Shown: positions 1 through 7,557, numbered from the stretch's first letter. The stretch: 12,127 bases of DNA from Treponema sp. (GCA_031273405.1 JAISRW010000205.1:1-12127), one strand, 5' to 3'. A program made the numbers and translations. Notes: generated by a model from the sequence alone, not told the origin.

Positions 1-2046
1 CATATCGATTCGGGGAAAACGACCCTGTCTGAGCGCATCCTGTTTTATAGCAACAAGATCCACGCCATCCACGAAGTCCGGGGCAAGGACGGCGTCGGGG
101 CGACCATGGATCACATGGAACTGGAACGGGAACGGGGAATTACGATTCAATCCGCGGCAACCCAGGTTACCTGGAAGGATCATACCATCAATCTCATCGA
201 CACGCCGGGGCACGTGGACTTTACCATCGAGGTGGAACGCTCCCTCCGGGTGCTGGACGGGGCCATCCTGGTGCTGTGCGCCGTAGGGGGGGTACAATCC
301 CAATCCATTACGGTGGATCGCCAGCTTAAACGCTACCATGTGCCCCGGATCGCCTTTATCAACAAGTGCGACAGAACCGGCTCCAATCCTTTTAAGGTGA
401 AAATTCAGCTTAGGGAAAAACTGGGGCTTAATGCGGTGCTGATCCAAATCCCCATAGGTCTGGAAGACAAGCTTGAGGGGGTTATAGACCTCATTACCAT
501 GAAGGCGATCTACTTTGACGGAGACCAGGGGACGGATATCCGCTATGCGGAGATCCCGGCCCACCTTAAAGCCGACGTTGTGAAATACCGGGACGAGCTC
601 ATCGACGCCGTGTCCCTCTTTTCGGACGATCTGGCCGAAAAATACCTGGGGGGCGAAGATATCAGCGAGGATATGCTCCGGGAGGCCATCCGCAGGGGAA
701 CCCTGGCGGAGCAGTTTGTGCCGGTAATGATGGGGTCGGCCTACAAGAACAAGGGCATCCAACTCCTTTTGGACGCGGTCAACCACTATCTCCCCAATCC
801 TACGGAGGTAAAAAACTACGCCCTGGACCTGGACCACAACGAGGAGCAAAAAGAGCTTGCGGCCGATGAAAAGAGCCCCACCGTGGCCCTGGGCTTCAAG
901 CTCGAAGACGGCCAGTACGGCCAGCTTACCTACGTCAGGATCTACCAGGGCTCCCTCAAAAAGGGCGACGAGCTTATCAACACCCGGGCCCGGAAGCGGT
1001 TCAAGGTGGGCCGCCTGGTACGCATGCACTCCAACGACATGGAAGACATCAACGAGGGGGCCCCCGGCGATATTGTAGCCCTTTTCGGGATCGACTGCGC
1101 TTCGGGGGATACCTTCTGCGGCGGCGGCCTCAACTACGCCATGAGCTCCATGTATGTCCCCGAGCCGGTCATCTCCCTGGCTATCGACCCCAAGGACAAG
1201 AAATCGGCGGATCAACTGGCCAAGGCCCTGAACCGCTTTACCAAGGAAGACCCCACTTTCCGCACCTATGTCGATCCCGAGTCCAACCAGACCATCATCC
1301 AGGGCATGGGCGAACTCCACCTGGAAGTCTACATCGAGCGGATGAGGCGGGAATACAAGTGCGAGGTTGAAACCGGCATGCCCCAGGTAGCCTACCGGGA
1401 AGCCATCACCGGGAGGTCGGAATTCAACTATACCCACAAGAAGCAGACCGGCGGTTCGGGCCAGTACGGCCGGGTTGCCGGCTATATGGAACCCTACAGC
1501 GAGGGGGACTACGAATTCGTGGACAATATCAAAGGCGGGGCCATCCCCACGGAATTCGTGCCGTCCTGCGACAAGGGCTTTCGGGAGGCCGTCAAGAAGG
1601 GGAGCCTCATCGGCTTCCCCATCGTCAACATCCGCTGCGTCATCAACGACGGCCAGAGCCACCCGGTGGACTCCTCGGACATAGCCTTCCAGCTTGCGGC
1701 TATCGGCGCCTTCAGGGAGGCGTATTCCAAAGCCCGGCCCTGCATACTGGAACCCATCATGAAAGTTGCTGTGGAAGGGCCTACCGAATTCCAGGGAAAT
1801 ATTTTCGCTTCCATTAATCAAAGGCGTGGTATAATATCGGCGTCTACGGAAGACGGGGTCTTTTCCAGGGTAGAAGCCGAAGTCCCCTTAAGCGAAATGT
1901 TCGGCTATTCGACGGTGCTGCGCTCCCTCACCCAGGGCAAGGCGGAGTTCACCATGGAGTTTGAAAAATACGGAAAGGTTCCCCAGAGTATTTCCGAAGC
2001 CCTCATCAAGGAATATGAGGAAAAGCGCCGCAGAGACGCCAGATAA
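1..2046 (+). CDS. fusA: Elongation factor G, spirochaete/mitochondrial EF-G1 type, 5'-truncated by window edge
   Basis: Translational GTPase that drives ribosomal translocation in the cytoplasm. The reading frame is open from base 1, so the true start lies upstream; 681 residues are visible and about 15 are probably missing. The G1 P-loop HIDSGKTT is encoded at 1-24, switch I RGITI at 133-147, DTPGH at 199-213, NKCD at 361-372 (most EF-Gs have NK[LM]D), and a G5-like GSAYKNKG near 733-756. Domain II, domain III ([10 protein letters not shown]) and domain IV (GGSGQYGRV near 1450-1476) follow, and the C-terminus is short and basic. HIDSGKTT rather than HIDAGKTT, plus the GKDGVGA and CAVGGVQ stretches, closely match mitochondrial EF-G1 and the spirochaete EF-G1 class. 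In Borrelia that class translocates while a second EF-G recycles ribosomes. Product certain; subclass from remembered sequence only. Confidence 0.96.
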   Translation, partial: HIDSGKTTLSERILFYSNKIHAIHEVRGKDGVGATMDHMELERERGITIQSAATQVTWKDHTINLIDTPGHVDFTIEVERSLRVLDGAILVLCAVGGVQSQSITVDRQLKRYHVPRIAFINKCDRTGSNPFKVKIQLREKLGLNAVLIQIPIGLEDKLEGVIDLITMKAIYFDGDQGTDIRYAEIPAHLKADVVKYRDELIDAVSLFSDDLAEKYLGGEDISEDMLREAIRRGTLAEQFVPVMMGSAYKNKGIQLLLDAVNHYLPNPTEVKNYALDLDHNEEQKELAADEKSPTVALGFKLEDGQYGQLTYVRIYQGSLKKGDELINTRARKRFKVGRLVRMHSNDMEDINEGAPGDIVALFGIDCASGDTFCGGGLNYAMSSMYVPEPVISLAIDPKDKKSADQLAKALNRFTKEDPTFRTYVDPESNQTIIQGMGELHLEVYIERMRREYKCEVETGMPQVAYREAITGRSEFNYTHKKQTGGSGQYGRVAGYMEPYSEGDYEFVDNIKGGAIPTEFVPSCDKGFREAVKKGSLIGFPIVNIRCVINDGQSHPVDSSDIAFQLAAIGAFREAYSKARPCILEPIMKVAVEGPTEFQGNIFASINQRRGIISASTEDGVFSRVEAEVPLSEMFGYSTVLRSLTQGKAEFTMEFEKYGKVPQSISEALIKEYEEKRRRDAR

Positions 2047-2057
2047 ATTTCCACGGC

Positions 2058-2063
2058 AGGAGG
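2058..2063 (+). promoter_or_regulatory. Strong Shine-Dalgarno that fixes a TTG start
   Basis: AGGAGG lies 7 bases before the TTG at 2071. No in-frame ATG occurs until 2116, which would remove 15 residues before the P-loop and has no comparable ribosome binding site. The site lies in the 24-base gap after the EF-G stop. Confidence 0.8.
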
Positions 2064-2070
2064 ATTAAAA

Positions 2071-2775
2071 TTGGTTAAGAAAGAATTGGTACAGCGCAGC
2101 CCGATACGGGTTTTTATGAATTCCATCCAGGGGGGGCTTAAAGCCGGGGAACTCGGCCTGATTGCCTCCCCCAGCGGGATAGGCAAAACCTCGGTACTGG
2201 TTCAGATCGCTCTGGATAAGCTGCTGCATGATAAAAAAGTGATCCATGTTTCCTTTACCCAGCATACCGATTATGTTCTTGCCTGGTATGAGGATATTTT
2301 TGACGAATTCATCAAAAAGAAAAAACTGGAAAACGAAGAGGAAGTCAAGAACGAGATCGTCAAAAACCGGGTGCTGATGAAATTCAACCAGGAAGGCGTC
2401 ACGGCGGATCAGATCCTCCGGAGCCTCAGGGCGATGATCAAAGACGGCGGTTTTGGGGCCGAATTTGTTATCGTGGACGGCTATGATTTTTCTGCCGGCG
2501 ATGCCGAAAGGATCGCCAAGGTTAAGGACTTTGCCGGCGAGATAGGCGCGGCGATCTGGTACAGCTGTACCGTCAAGGGAGAAACGCCCTTCTACGACAA
2601 ACGGAACATCCCCTTGGTGGTAAAAGACTATGCCGGACTTTTTGACGTGATCGTGGTTTTGGACCCCAAGCAGGATCACATCGATCTTACGGTGTCCAAG
2701 GACCGGGATGCGTACAACCCGGAACACATGGCCCTCAAGCTGGACCCCAAGACGCTCCTTATTTTGGAGGAATAG
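2071..2775 (+). CDS. RecA/KaiC-like P-loop ATPase, uncharacterised, downstream of EF-G
   Basis: A 234-residue soluble protein with no signal peptide or membrane segment. Walker A is SPSGIGKT (residues 33-40), preceded by a GGLKAGELGLI strand typical of KaiC, RadA and DnaB-type RecA folds. Walker B is FVIVDGYD (132-139, Asp136). The usual family length for a single RecA core is about 230-250 residues, so this is one core domain with no added module. A charged, probably helical insert (about residues 74-100, rich in Lys and Glu) follows the second strand. The strand that normally ends in the catalytic Glu reads VIHVSFTQHTD, so that Glu appears absent. Translation starts at TTG behind AGGAGG, 24 bases after EF-G, so the two genes are very probably one operon. 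I do not know a function; nucleotide binding is likely, hydrolysis uncertain. Confidence 0.85.
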   Translation: MVKKELVQRSPIRVFMNSIQGGLKAGELGLIASPSGIGKTSVLVQIALDKLLHDKKVIHVSFTQHTDYVLAWYEDIFDEFIKKKKLENEEEVKNEIVKNRVLMKFNQEGVTADQILRSLRAMIKDGGFGAEFVIVDGYDFSAGDAERIAKVKDFAGEIGAAIWYSCTVKGETPFYDKRNIPLVVKDYAGLFDVIVVLDPKQDHIDLTVSKDRDAYNPEHMALKLDPKTLLILEE

Positions 2776-2825
2776 CGTTGCGCCCGGTTCGTGAAGCCGG
2801 ACCCTAAAAAGGATACACTCCCGTC

Positions 2826-3506
2826 ATGACCCGGGGAATTTTAATCGCAGGGAACGAATCGTCTCTTTTTTACGCCCTTTCCGCCGAGGCCGCAAAACGG
2901 GTTGAATCCTTCGCGGTCGCCCTCATTCCCAACCGTTTCCCCTTTCCGGCTGCTGAAGGCGCCGCGGCGTCCGTGGGCGTTCCCACGGGGAGCATAGCCC
3001 TACAGTGGAACCCGGCCAGCCCCATTTCGGCCCGCACCCTGACCTTGGCCGCCGAAAACCGCCTGGGCCGGATCGACGACGCCCTCCTTGTCTGCTCGCC
3101 CCCGGCGGTGTACCGCAGCGCGGAAACCCTAATCCCGGCGGAAGTCGAGACCCTGGTAAACGATCACGTCAAAGGATGGTTTTTTCTGGTTCGGGAGCTG
3201 GCCCTGGTCTTCCGTTCCCGGCAGAAGGGGACCCTGACTATGGCGGTCCCGGACCTGGCCGGCGGCGGCGGAAGAGACTCTTCGGCGGACCTCCTGGGCC
3301 CCCCGGCCGCCGCCGCCTTCCGCGCCTTTGCCCAGGGCCTGCTTTCGTCTTCGGCCAGCGAGCCCTTTCAGACCCTGGGATTCTCCTCTTCCGAGCCCGG
3401 CCAGGAAACCGGCTTCGCCGCGTGGCTCTTCAGAATCCTCGATGATGCCGGCAAAAAGAACTCAGGCAAATGGCATAAGTACAGCAGGCTCTCTTTTTTT
3501 AAATGA
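2826..3506 (+). CDS. Rossmann-like protein resembling a catalytically dead short-chain dehydrogenase
   Basis: 226 residues, GC-rich, starting at ATG with only a weak, distant AAGGA (2809-2813). The N-terminus RGILIAGNESS looks like the first strand and turn of a Rossmann fold but lacks the TGxxxGxG pattern. LLVCSPP (88-93) sits where SDR enzymes have NNAG. VNDHVKGWFFLVREL (111-125) matches the SDR helix that usually reads vNlxGxf. The region that should hold YxxxK (about 158-172) is GPPAAAAFRAFAQGLL, without Tyr or Lys. The C-terminus is basic (KWHKYSRLSFFK). It follows the ATPase gene after 50 bases and ends 6 bases before the convergent livF stop, so it is probably the last gene of the EF-G operon. 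The SDR assignment is inference. Overlapping plus-strand frames are also open because of high GC, so gene reality is likely but not certain. Confidence 0.62.
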   Translation: MTRGILIAGNESSLFYALSAEAAKRVESFAVALIPNRFPFPAAEGAAASVGVPTGSIALQWNPASPISARTLTLAAENRLGRIDDALLVCSPPAVYRSAETLIPAEVETLVNDHVKGWFFLVRELALVFRSRQKGTLTMAVPDLAGGGGRDSSADLLGPPAAAAFRAFAQGLLSSSASEPFQTLGFSSSEPGQETGFAAWLFRILDDAGKKNSGKWHKYSRLSFFK

Positions 3507-3507
3507 C

Positions 3508-3532
3508 CCGTGTTACGCGGTTGGTTTTTTTC
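3508..3532 (+). terminator. Possible intrinsic terminator of the EF-G operon, overlapping the livF 3' end
   Basis: CCGTG (3508-3512) pairs with CGCGG (3516-3520) around a TTA loop, with one G-T wobble. Four bases later comes a run of eight T (3525-3532). The polarity fits the plus-strand genes. The loop TTA is the complement of the livF stop codon, so the hairpin lies across the junction of two convergent genes. The stem is short, so the call is tentative. Confidence 0.4.
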
Positions 3533-4250
3533 CTCCCCTGGATGCGGCCAGATAGGCTTCGATAACCCGGGGGCTTTCCAGAAGTTTTTCTCCGGTGTCG
3601 GAAAAAACGATCTCCCCTGTTTCAAGACCGTAACCCCGGTCCGAGATTTTCAGCGCCATCCTGGCGTTCTGTTCCACCAGAAGTATGGTGGTCCCCATGC
3701 TCCTTATACGCTTGAGGAGTTCAAAAATTTCGCGCACCAGTATGGGCGACAGGCCCAGGGAAGGCTCGTCCAGCATGAGCAGCTTGGGCTCCGACATGAG
3801 GGCCCGGGCAACCGCCAGCATCTGCTGCTCGCCCCCCGAGAGGGTCCCGGCCGTCTGCCGCCGTCTTTCGGCGAGAACGGGGAAAAGGCCGTAAGCCTGG
3901 TCCAGCCCCCGCCTGAAGGCTTCCCTGGACGCGCAGAAAGCGCCCATCTCCAGGTTAGATTCTACGCTCATCCTGGGGAAAACCTGCCGGCCTTCGGGGC
4001 TCAGGGATATGCCCGACTTGACGATCAGGTGGGGCGGTGCGCCGGTAATATCCCTGCCGTCAAAGAGTATAGCCCCCGACCTGGGCTTGATGAGCCCCGC
4101 CAGGGTCCGCATGGTGGTGCTTTTCCCCGCGCCGTTAGCCCCGATGAGGGTCACCAGTTCCCCCTTCTCCACCTTGAAGCTTATACCCCTCACGGCCCTG
4201 ATCACCCCGTAGCTGACGGACAGATCCTTCACTTCCAGCAGCACCGCCAT
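3513..4250 (-). CDS. livF: Branched-chain amino acid ABC transporter ATP-binding protein LivF
   Basis: One of two cytoplasmic ATPases that power import of branched-chain amino acids or related amides through LivHM. The 245 residues are normal for the family (about 235-245). Walker A is GANGAGKST (37-45), the signature is LSGGEQQ (137-143), Walker B is LLMLDEP (Asp161, Glu162), and Gln194 in LLVEQNA occupies the H-loop position, a known LivF trait. The segment SPEGRQVFP (84-92) is also LivF-like. The ATG directly follows the livG stop TAG with no gap. Its ribosome binding site GGAGGA lies inside the last codons of livG, which suggests translational coupling. It is the last gene of the minus-strand operon. 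I see no T-rich terminator after it on its own strand. Confidence 0.95.
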   Translation of the reverse strand: MAVLLEVKDLSVSYGVIRAVRGISFKVEKGELVTLIGANGAGKSTTMRTLAGLIKPRSGAILFDGRDITGAPPHLIVKSGISLSPEGRQVFPRMSVESNLEMGAFCASREAFRRGLDQAYGLFPVLAERRRQTAGTLSGGEQQMLAVARALMSEPKLLMLDEPSLGLSPILVREIFELLKRIRSMGTTILLVEQNARMALKISDRGYGLETGEIVFSDTGEKLLESPRVIEAYLAASRGGKKPTA

Positions 4251-5018
4251 CTACTCCTCCTTCCCGAGGTATACTTCGATGACCTGGGGGTTGGCGCTGA
4301 TCTCCGCCGGCTTTCCCTGGGCTATCATGATGCCGTGATCGAGCACATAGAGACGGTCGCAAATGTCCATCACCAGACGCATGTCGTGTTCGATCAGGAT
4401 GATTGTGTACCCCATGTCCCTCAAACTTTTGATAAAAGCCGAAAGATCCGAAGTCTCCTGCTCGTTCATACCCGCCGCGGGCTCATCGAGAAGCAGAATC
4501 TCGGGCCGCGACGCCATGGCCCTGGCTATCTCAAGCCGCCTCTGCATCCCGTAAGGAAGGCTTGTCCCGTATTCGTAGCGGTACTTGTCCAGCCCCGTAA
4601 GCCTGAGAAGCTCCAGGGCCTTTGTTTCCGATTCCTTTTCGGTTTTTTTGAGCCTGGGGGTTCTTAAGAGGGCGTCCAGGAGGCCGGATTTGGTTCTGGT
4701 GTGCATGCCCAGCATAACCGTCTCAAGCACCGTCATGTGGGGAAAGAGGCGTATGTTCTGAAAGGTCCTGGCCAGGCCCAGGGCGGTGATTTCGTGGAGC
4801 TTTTTGCCGGTAATATCCCTGCCGTGGTAACTGACGGTTCCCAGGCTGGGTTTATAGATCCCCGTAAGCACATTGAAGAAGGTGGTCTTACCCGCGCCGT
4901 TGGGCCCTATGATCCCCAGGATCTCGCCTTTATAAAGATCGAAATCCATCCTGTTTACCGAAACAAGGCCCCCGAAGTTCATCACAATTTTGACGGTACT
5001 GAGGATGGGTTCAGCCAT
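4251..5018 (-). CDS. livG: Branched-chain amino acid ABC transporter ATP-binding protein LivG
   Basis: Second ATPase of the transporter, partner of LivF. 255 residues, normal length. Walker A is GPNGAGKTT (38-46), Q-loop TFQNIRLF (Gln86), and the signature is the relaxed LPYGMQRR (154-161), as usual in LivG, which lacks the strict LSGGQ. Walker B is LLLDEPAAGMN (Asp178, Glu179), and the H-loop is IEHDM (His211). The C-terminal GKPAEISANPQVIEVYLG is the standard LivG ending. The start codon lies inside the end of livM (8-base overlap, 5011-5018), and the stop abuts the livF start. Both arrangements indicate a single transcript. Confidence 0.95.
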   Translation of the reverse strand: MAEPILSTVKIVMNFGGLVSVNRMDFDLYKGEILGIIGPNGAGKTTFFNVLTGIYKPSLGTVSYHGRDITGKKLHEITALGLARTFQNIRLFPHMTVLETVMLGMHTRTKSGLLDALLRTPRLKKTEKESETKALELLRLTGLDKYRYEYGTSLPYGMQRRLEIARAMASRPEILLLDEPAAGMNEQETSDLSAFIKSLRDMGYTIILIEHDMRLVMDICDRLYVLDHGIMIAQGKPAEISANPQVIEVYLGKEE

Positions 5019-6027
5019 GGTTTCCCTTCGCCGCTGCTTCCGCGAACCTGCCGCGCTGGGCTATATGTTTGAGGTTAAAACCGCCGCAGATTCCCGAAGG
5101 CCGGATTATCAGCATCACCACAATCACCAGGCCGTAGATGATAAGCCGGTATTCCATGAGGCCCCGCATCAATTCGGGAATTATGGTCAGCACCAGGGCG
5201 CCTATGATACTCCCCGGTATGCTCCCCATGCCTCCGAGGATGATCATCCCCAGGTACAGTATGGACTGATCAAAAGAAAAGCCCTTGGGATCGATAAACG
5301 AAATATGATGGGCATAAAACGCCCCGGCAAGACCGGCAAAGGCCGAAGAGATGGAAAAGATGAGCAGCTTATAACGGAACACCGGCACCCCGCTGACTTC
5401 GGCGGCCACCTGATCGTCCCTGACGGCGCCGACCGCCCTGCCTATACGGGAATTTATTATCGAATGGATCACGTAGACCGTAAAAACCACCATGCCAAGG
5501 GCGACAAAGTAACGCTCTATGGGCCTGAGCTTGGTTCCGAAGACGACGATCCCCGGGATGTTGGGAATGCCCAGGGGGCCCCTGGTCAGGCTCATCCAGT
5601 TGAGTTCGATGATCCTCGTGATTTCGCAGAACCCCAGGGTGATGATGGCCAGGTAGCGGCCCTGGATGCGGAGGGAGGGAAGCCCCAAAAGCAGGCCCGC
5701 CGCCGCGGCGGTAACCATGGAGGCAATGAAGGTGAAGGGGAAACCTATGCCCAGCCGGGTGGACAGGATGGCCGCGGTATAGGCGCCGACCCCGTAAAAG
5801 GCCGCGTGGCCGAGGGAGGTGATGTTCATAAAGCCGGTTATCAGGTTGAGGGAAAGGCAGAGGGTGGTAAAAATCATGCAGTTAATGGCGATGGAAGTGA
5901 TGTAGGGTTTGTTTAAAAGCGGCGGGATAAGGGCCGCCAGGATTAGTGCCCCCAGGGTAACCCGTTTCTGGTTCATGGCCCAGGCGGCAAGGATCCTGTT
6001 TCCCAGTTCCGAAAGACCGGCTTTCAT
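5011..6027 (-). CDS. livM: Branched-chain amino acid ABC transporter permease LivM
   Basis: Integral inner-membrane permease that forms the translocation pore with LivH. The 338 residues are typical for a stand-alone LivM. A short N-terminal hydrophilic stretch is followed by multiple hydrophobic segments (roughly residues 24-40, 47-70, 75-92, 99-117, 180-195, 225-245, 260-290, 300-325). Family hallmarks are LNLITGFMNITSLGHAAFYGVGAY (about 60-83), SLRIQGRYLAIITLGF, and the ATPase-contact loop with VGAVRDDQVAAEVSGVPV (about 208-225). The C-terminus is cytoplasmic and basic. The start overlaps the livH stop by four bases (ATGA, 6024-6027), and the stop overlaps livG by eight. No unusual truncation or insertion is seen. 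Confidence 0.95.
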   Translation of the reverse strand: MKAGLSELGNRILAAWAMNQKRVTLGALILAALIPPLLNKPYITSIAINCMIFTTLCLSLNLITGFMNITSLGHAAFYGVGAYTAAILSTRLGIGFPFTFIASMVTAAAAGLLLGLPSLRIQGRYLAIITLGFCEITRIIELNWMSLTRGPLGIPNIPGIVVFGTKLRPIERYFVALGMVVFTVYVIHSIINSRIGRAVGAVRDDQVAAEVSGVPVFRYKLLIFSISSAFAGLAGAFYAHHISFIDPKGFSFDQSILYLGMIILGGMGSIPGSIIGALVLTIIPELMRGLMEYRLIIYGLVIVVMLIIRPSGICGGFNLKHIAQRGRFAEAAAKGNHG

Positions 6028-6911
6028 ACTTTGATCACCTGCTTCTGGCCGAAGAAGCCCCGGGGCCTCACTATCAGCACCACCGTAAGGATGAGGAAGG
6101 CCACCGCGTCCCGAAAGCCGGAGCTTACGTAGCCGGCCACCATGGTCTCCGCCAGTCCGATGATGACGCCGCCCAGAGCGGCCCCCGGCAGAGACCCCAT
6201 TCCCCCAAGAACCGCCGCGGCAAAAGACTTGCTCCCCACCGAGGCGGACATCATGATGTCATTGGCCTGGTAATAGGAACCCACAAAGGTTCCCGATATG
6301 GCCGCAATGCCTGCGGCAATGAAAAAAGTCAGGGTTACCACCTGTCCGGTATTGATCCCCATGAGTTTGGCGGCGTCCAGGTTTTGAGAGACCGCCCTCA
6401 TGGCCGATCCCATCTTGGTCTTATAAATGAAGACCGAAAGGCCCACCATAAGGATCACCGCGGTTATGAGGATGATAATCTGGGTATAGGAGACAACCGC
6501 GCCGCCCACCGTAATCTTTGTGGCGGATATGACATTGGGGAAGGGTTTGGTTTCGGAACCGAAAATGACCAGGATGCTGTTATCTATGGCGGTCTGGACG
6601 CCGACGGTACAGAGCATGGCGGTTACATCCGACTCGGCGCGGTTTCTGATAAGCCTGAGGATAAAGCGATCCATGAGGGCGCCCAAGGCGCCGCAGACCG
6701 CCACGGAAACGACAAGCCCCAGAAGAAAAACAGGACGCGACAGGCCAAAGCTCATCAGGGTAGTCATAGAAAGGTAGGCGCCAAGCATATAAAAAGAACT
6801 ATGCGCAAAATTAGCCAGCTCCAAAACGCTGTAGACCATGGTAAAACCTATGGTTACCAGGGCATAGGTAGTACCTATAGTCAGGCCGTTGATCAACTGC
6901 TGGGCAAACAT
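6024..6911 (-). CDS. livH: Branched-chain amino acid ABC transporter permease LivH
   Basis: Integral membrane permease partner of LivM and first gene of the operon. 295 residues, normal length. It begins with the family pattern QQLINGLTIGTTYALVTIGF, followed by MVYSVLELANFAHSSFYMLGAY. The coupling loop around GSAMRAVSQNLDAAKLMGINTGQV and the late SFAAAVLGGMGSLPGAALGG segment are typical. The ATG at 6911 is the only sensible start and leaves the correct N-terminus, yet no Shine-Dalgarno is visible in the bases before it. The adjacent sequence is AT-rich, with TATTAT about 6 bases upstream, so a leaderless or weakly initiated message is possible. No livK or livJ binding-protein gene lies upstream; the next gene is a divergent DUF2325 protein. 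Confidence 0.95.
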   Translation of the reverse strand: MFAQQLINGLTIGTTYALVTIGFTMVYSVLELANFAHSSFYMLGAYLSMTTLMSFGLSRPVFLLGLVVSVAVCGALGALMDRFILRLIRNRAESDVTAMLCTVGVQTAIDNSILVIFGSETKPFPNVISATKITVGGAVVSYTQIIILITAVILMVGLSVFIYKTKMGSAMRAVSQNLDAAKLMGINTGQVVTLTFFIAAGIAAISGTFVGSYYQANDIMMSASVGSKSFAAAVLGGMGSLPGAALGGVIIGLAETMVAGYVSSGFRDAVAFLILTVVLIVRPRGFFGQKQVIKV

Positions 6912-6943
6912 TGTTCGATAATAATGAATATTCGCGATTTTGC

Positions 6944-6962
6944 CTAGCAGCCTGTTGCGCTT
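6944..6962 (+). repeat. 19-nt dispersed repeat, copy A
   Basis: CTAGCAGCCTGTTGCGCTT. It differs at two positions from the inverted copy at 8169-8187 and at three from the copy at 11546-11564. The sequence following each copy is not the same. Confidence 0.75.
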
Positions 6963-7005
6963 GTGGATTTTCGGGGCTGCTTTGGGAGTTTGCAGAGTAA
7001 AAAAA

Positions 7006-7037
7006 CCGCCTGCAAGGCGGATGCGAACTTTCGGTTC
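7006..7037. repeat. Two adjacent triloop hairpins (palindromic repeat family)
   Basis: First hairpin: CCGCCT (7006-7011), loop GCA, AGGCGG (7015-7020). Second: GAACT (7025-7029), loop TTC, GGTTC (7033-7037), with a T-G wobble. The same pair, in the same order and near-identical sequence, recurs at 11584-11618. There the second stem is CGAACC/GGTTCG, so the C-to-T change here is tolerated as a wobble pair. Confidence 0.75.
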
Positions 7038-7086
7038 AATGGTTCGAGCGCAGTTTGCATAGTACGTATTCCCGTGTATTTAGAGT

Positions 7087-7114
7087 CTTTCCCAAAACTT
7101 CAGTTTTGGGAAAG
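7087..7114. repeat. Perfect 13-bp inverted repeat (strong hairpin)
   Basis: CTTTCCCAAAACT (7087-7099), a two-base centre TC, then AGTTTTGGGAAAG (7102-7114). No T-run follows on either strand, so it is not a standard intrinsic terminator. It lies 33 bases upstream of the -35 box of the DUF2325 promoter, where it could be a protein-binding palindrome, a cruciform, or a leftover mobile-element end. Confidence 0.8.
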
Positions 7115-7146
7115 CAGCCTTATCCCGTTGAAATTGCGTATTTTCC

Positions 7147-7174
7147 TTGACAATCTTTGTTATTCAAGTATAAC
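7147..7174 (+). promoter_or_regulatory. Sigma-70 type promoter for the DUF2325 gene
   Basis: A perfect -35 TTGACA (7147-7152) is followed after 16 bases by TATAAC (7169-7174), five of six matching TATAAT. The expected transcription start is near 7181, giving a leader of about 30 bases that holds the ribosome binding site. This is the best promoter in the window. Confidence 0.75.
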
Positions 7175-7212
7175 ATAAAGTAAGTTTAATCTAACAATTA
7201 AGGAGTTATATC

Positions 7213-7491
7213 ATGAGTGTAGTAATCATAGGGGGGCATGACCGGATGGTCTGTCAATACAGGGATATTTGTAAAAAATATGGCTGTAAGGCAAAAATTT
7301 ATACCCAGGCGGCAAATAATCTGGAGTGTCTCATAGGAAACCCGGATTTGATTGTTCTTTTTACCAATCCTGTTTCTCACGAGATGGTCAAAATCGCCAA
7401 GAAAACAGCGGCGCAAAAAGACATCGCCCTTGTACAGTCCCATAACGGAAGCGCCAGCGCCTTGCGCAACATTCTAAACAACCGGGTTTAA
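7213..7491 (+). CDS. Small DUF2325 family protein
   Basis: 92 residues, all within one compact domain. The start VVIIGGHDRM (3-12) is the beta-strand and glycine turn seen in DUF2325 (Pfam PF10087). DLIVLFTNPVSHEMVKIA (45-62) matches the family pattern of a D-hydrophobic strand followed by [ST]H, and IALVQSHNGSASALRNIL (71-88) is the expected final strand and helix. Stand-alone DUF2325 proteins are usually of about this size. The start is supported by AAGGAG (7200-7205) 7 bases upstream. The gene is monocistronic with its own promoter, and its base composition is more AT-rich than the liv and lysA genes. No neighbour suggests a pathway, and the biochemical function of the domain is not known to me. 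Two conserved His (9, 56) and two Cys (14, 20) might be metal- or redox-related, but this is speculative. Confidence 0.85.
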   Translation: MSVVIIGGHDRMVCQYRDICKKYGCKAKIYTQAANNLECLIGNPDLIVLFTNPVSHEMVKIAKKTAAQKDIALVQSHNGSASALRNILNNRV

Positions 7492-7557
7492 CGGGGATAG
7501 TTTTCAAAGATGTAAACAACCCCGCCGCAGAGCGCTATTTTTGACCCACAACTCGAT

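Larger units (their letters stand above)
6912..7146. other. Repeat-bearing intergenic region between livH and the DUF2325 gene
   Basis: No gene is supported here. It holds one copy of the 19-nt dispersed motif (6944-6962), two adjacent small hairpins (7006-7020 and 7025-7037) and a perfect 13-bp inverted repeat (7087-7114), each listed separately. No confident minus-strand promoter for livH was found. Confidence 0.7.

Noticed and set aside
2065..2727. 220-codon open frame on the minus strand
   Set aside because: Antisense to the P-loop ATPase gene, which has a clear ribosome binding site and Walker motifs.
3510..4667. 385-codon open frame on the plus strand
   Set aside because: It lies antisense to livF and livG, whose motifs are complete; the translation is low-complexity, rich in Pro, Gly and His, with no recognisable domain. 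It is a GC-driven shadow.
4990..5916. 308-codon open frame on the plus strand
   Set aside because: Antisense to livM; composition (Asp, His, Gly, Gln rich) is what reversed membrane-protein codons give.
6944..7114. CRISPR-like array
   Set aside because: The repeats are short, differ in sequence, are unevenly spaced and lie far apart; no cas gene is present.
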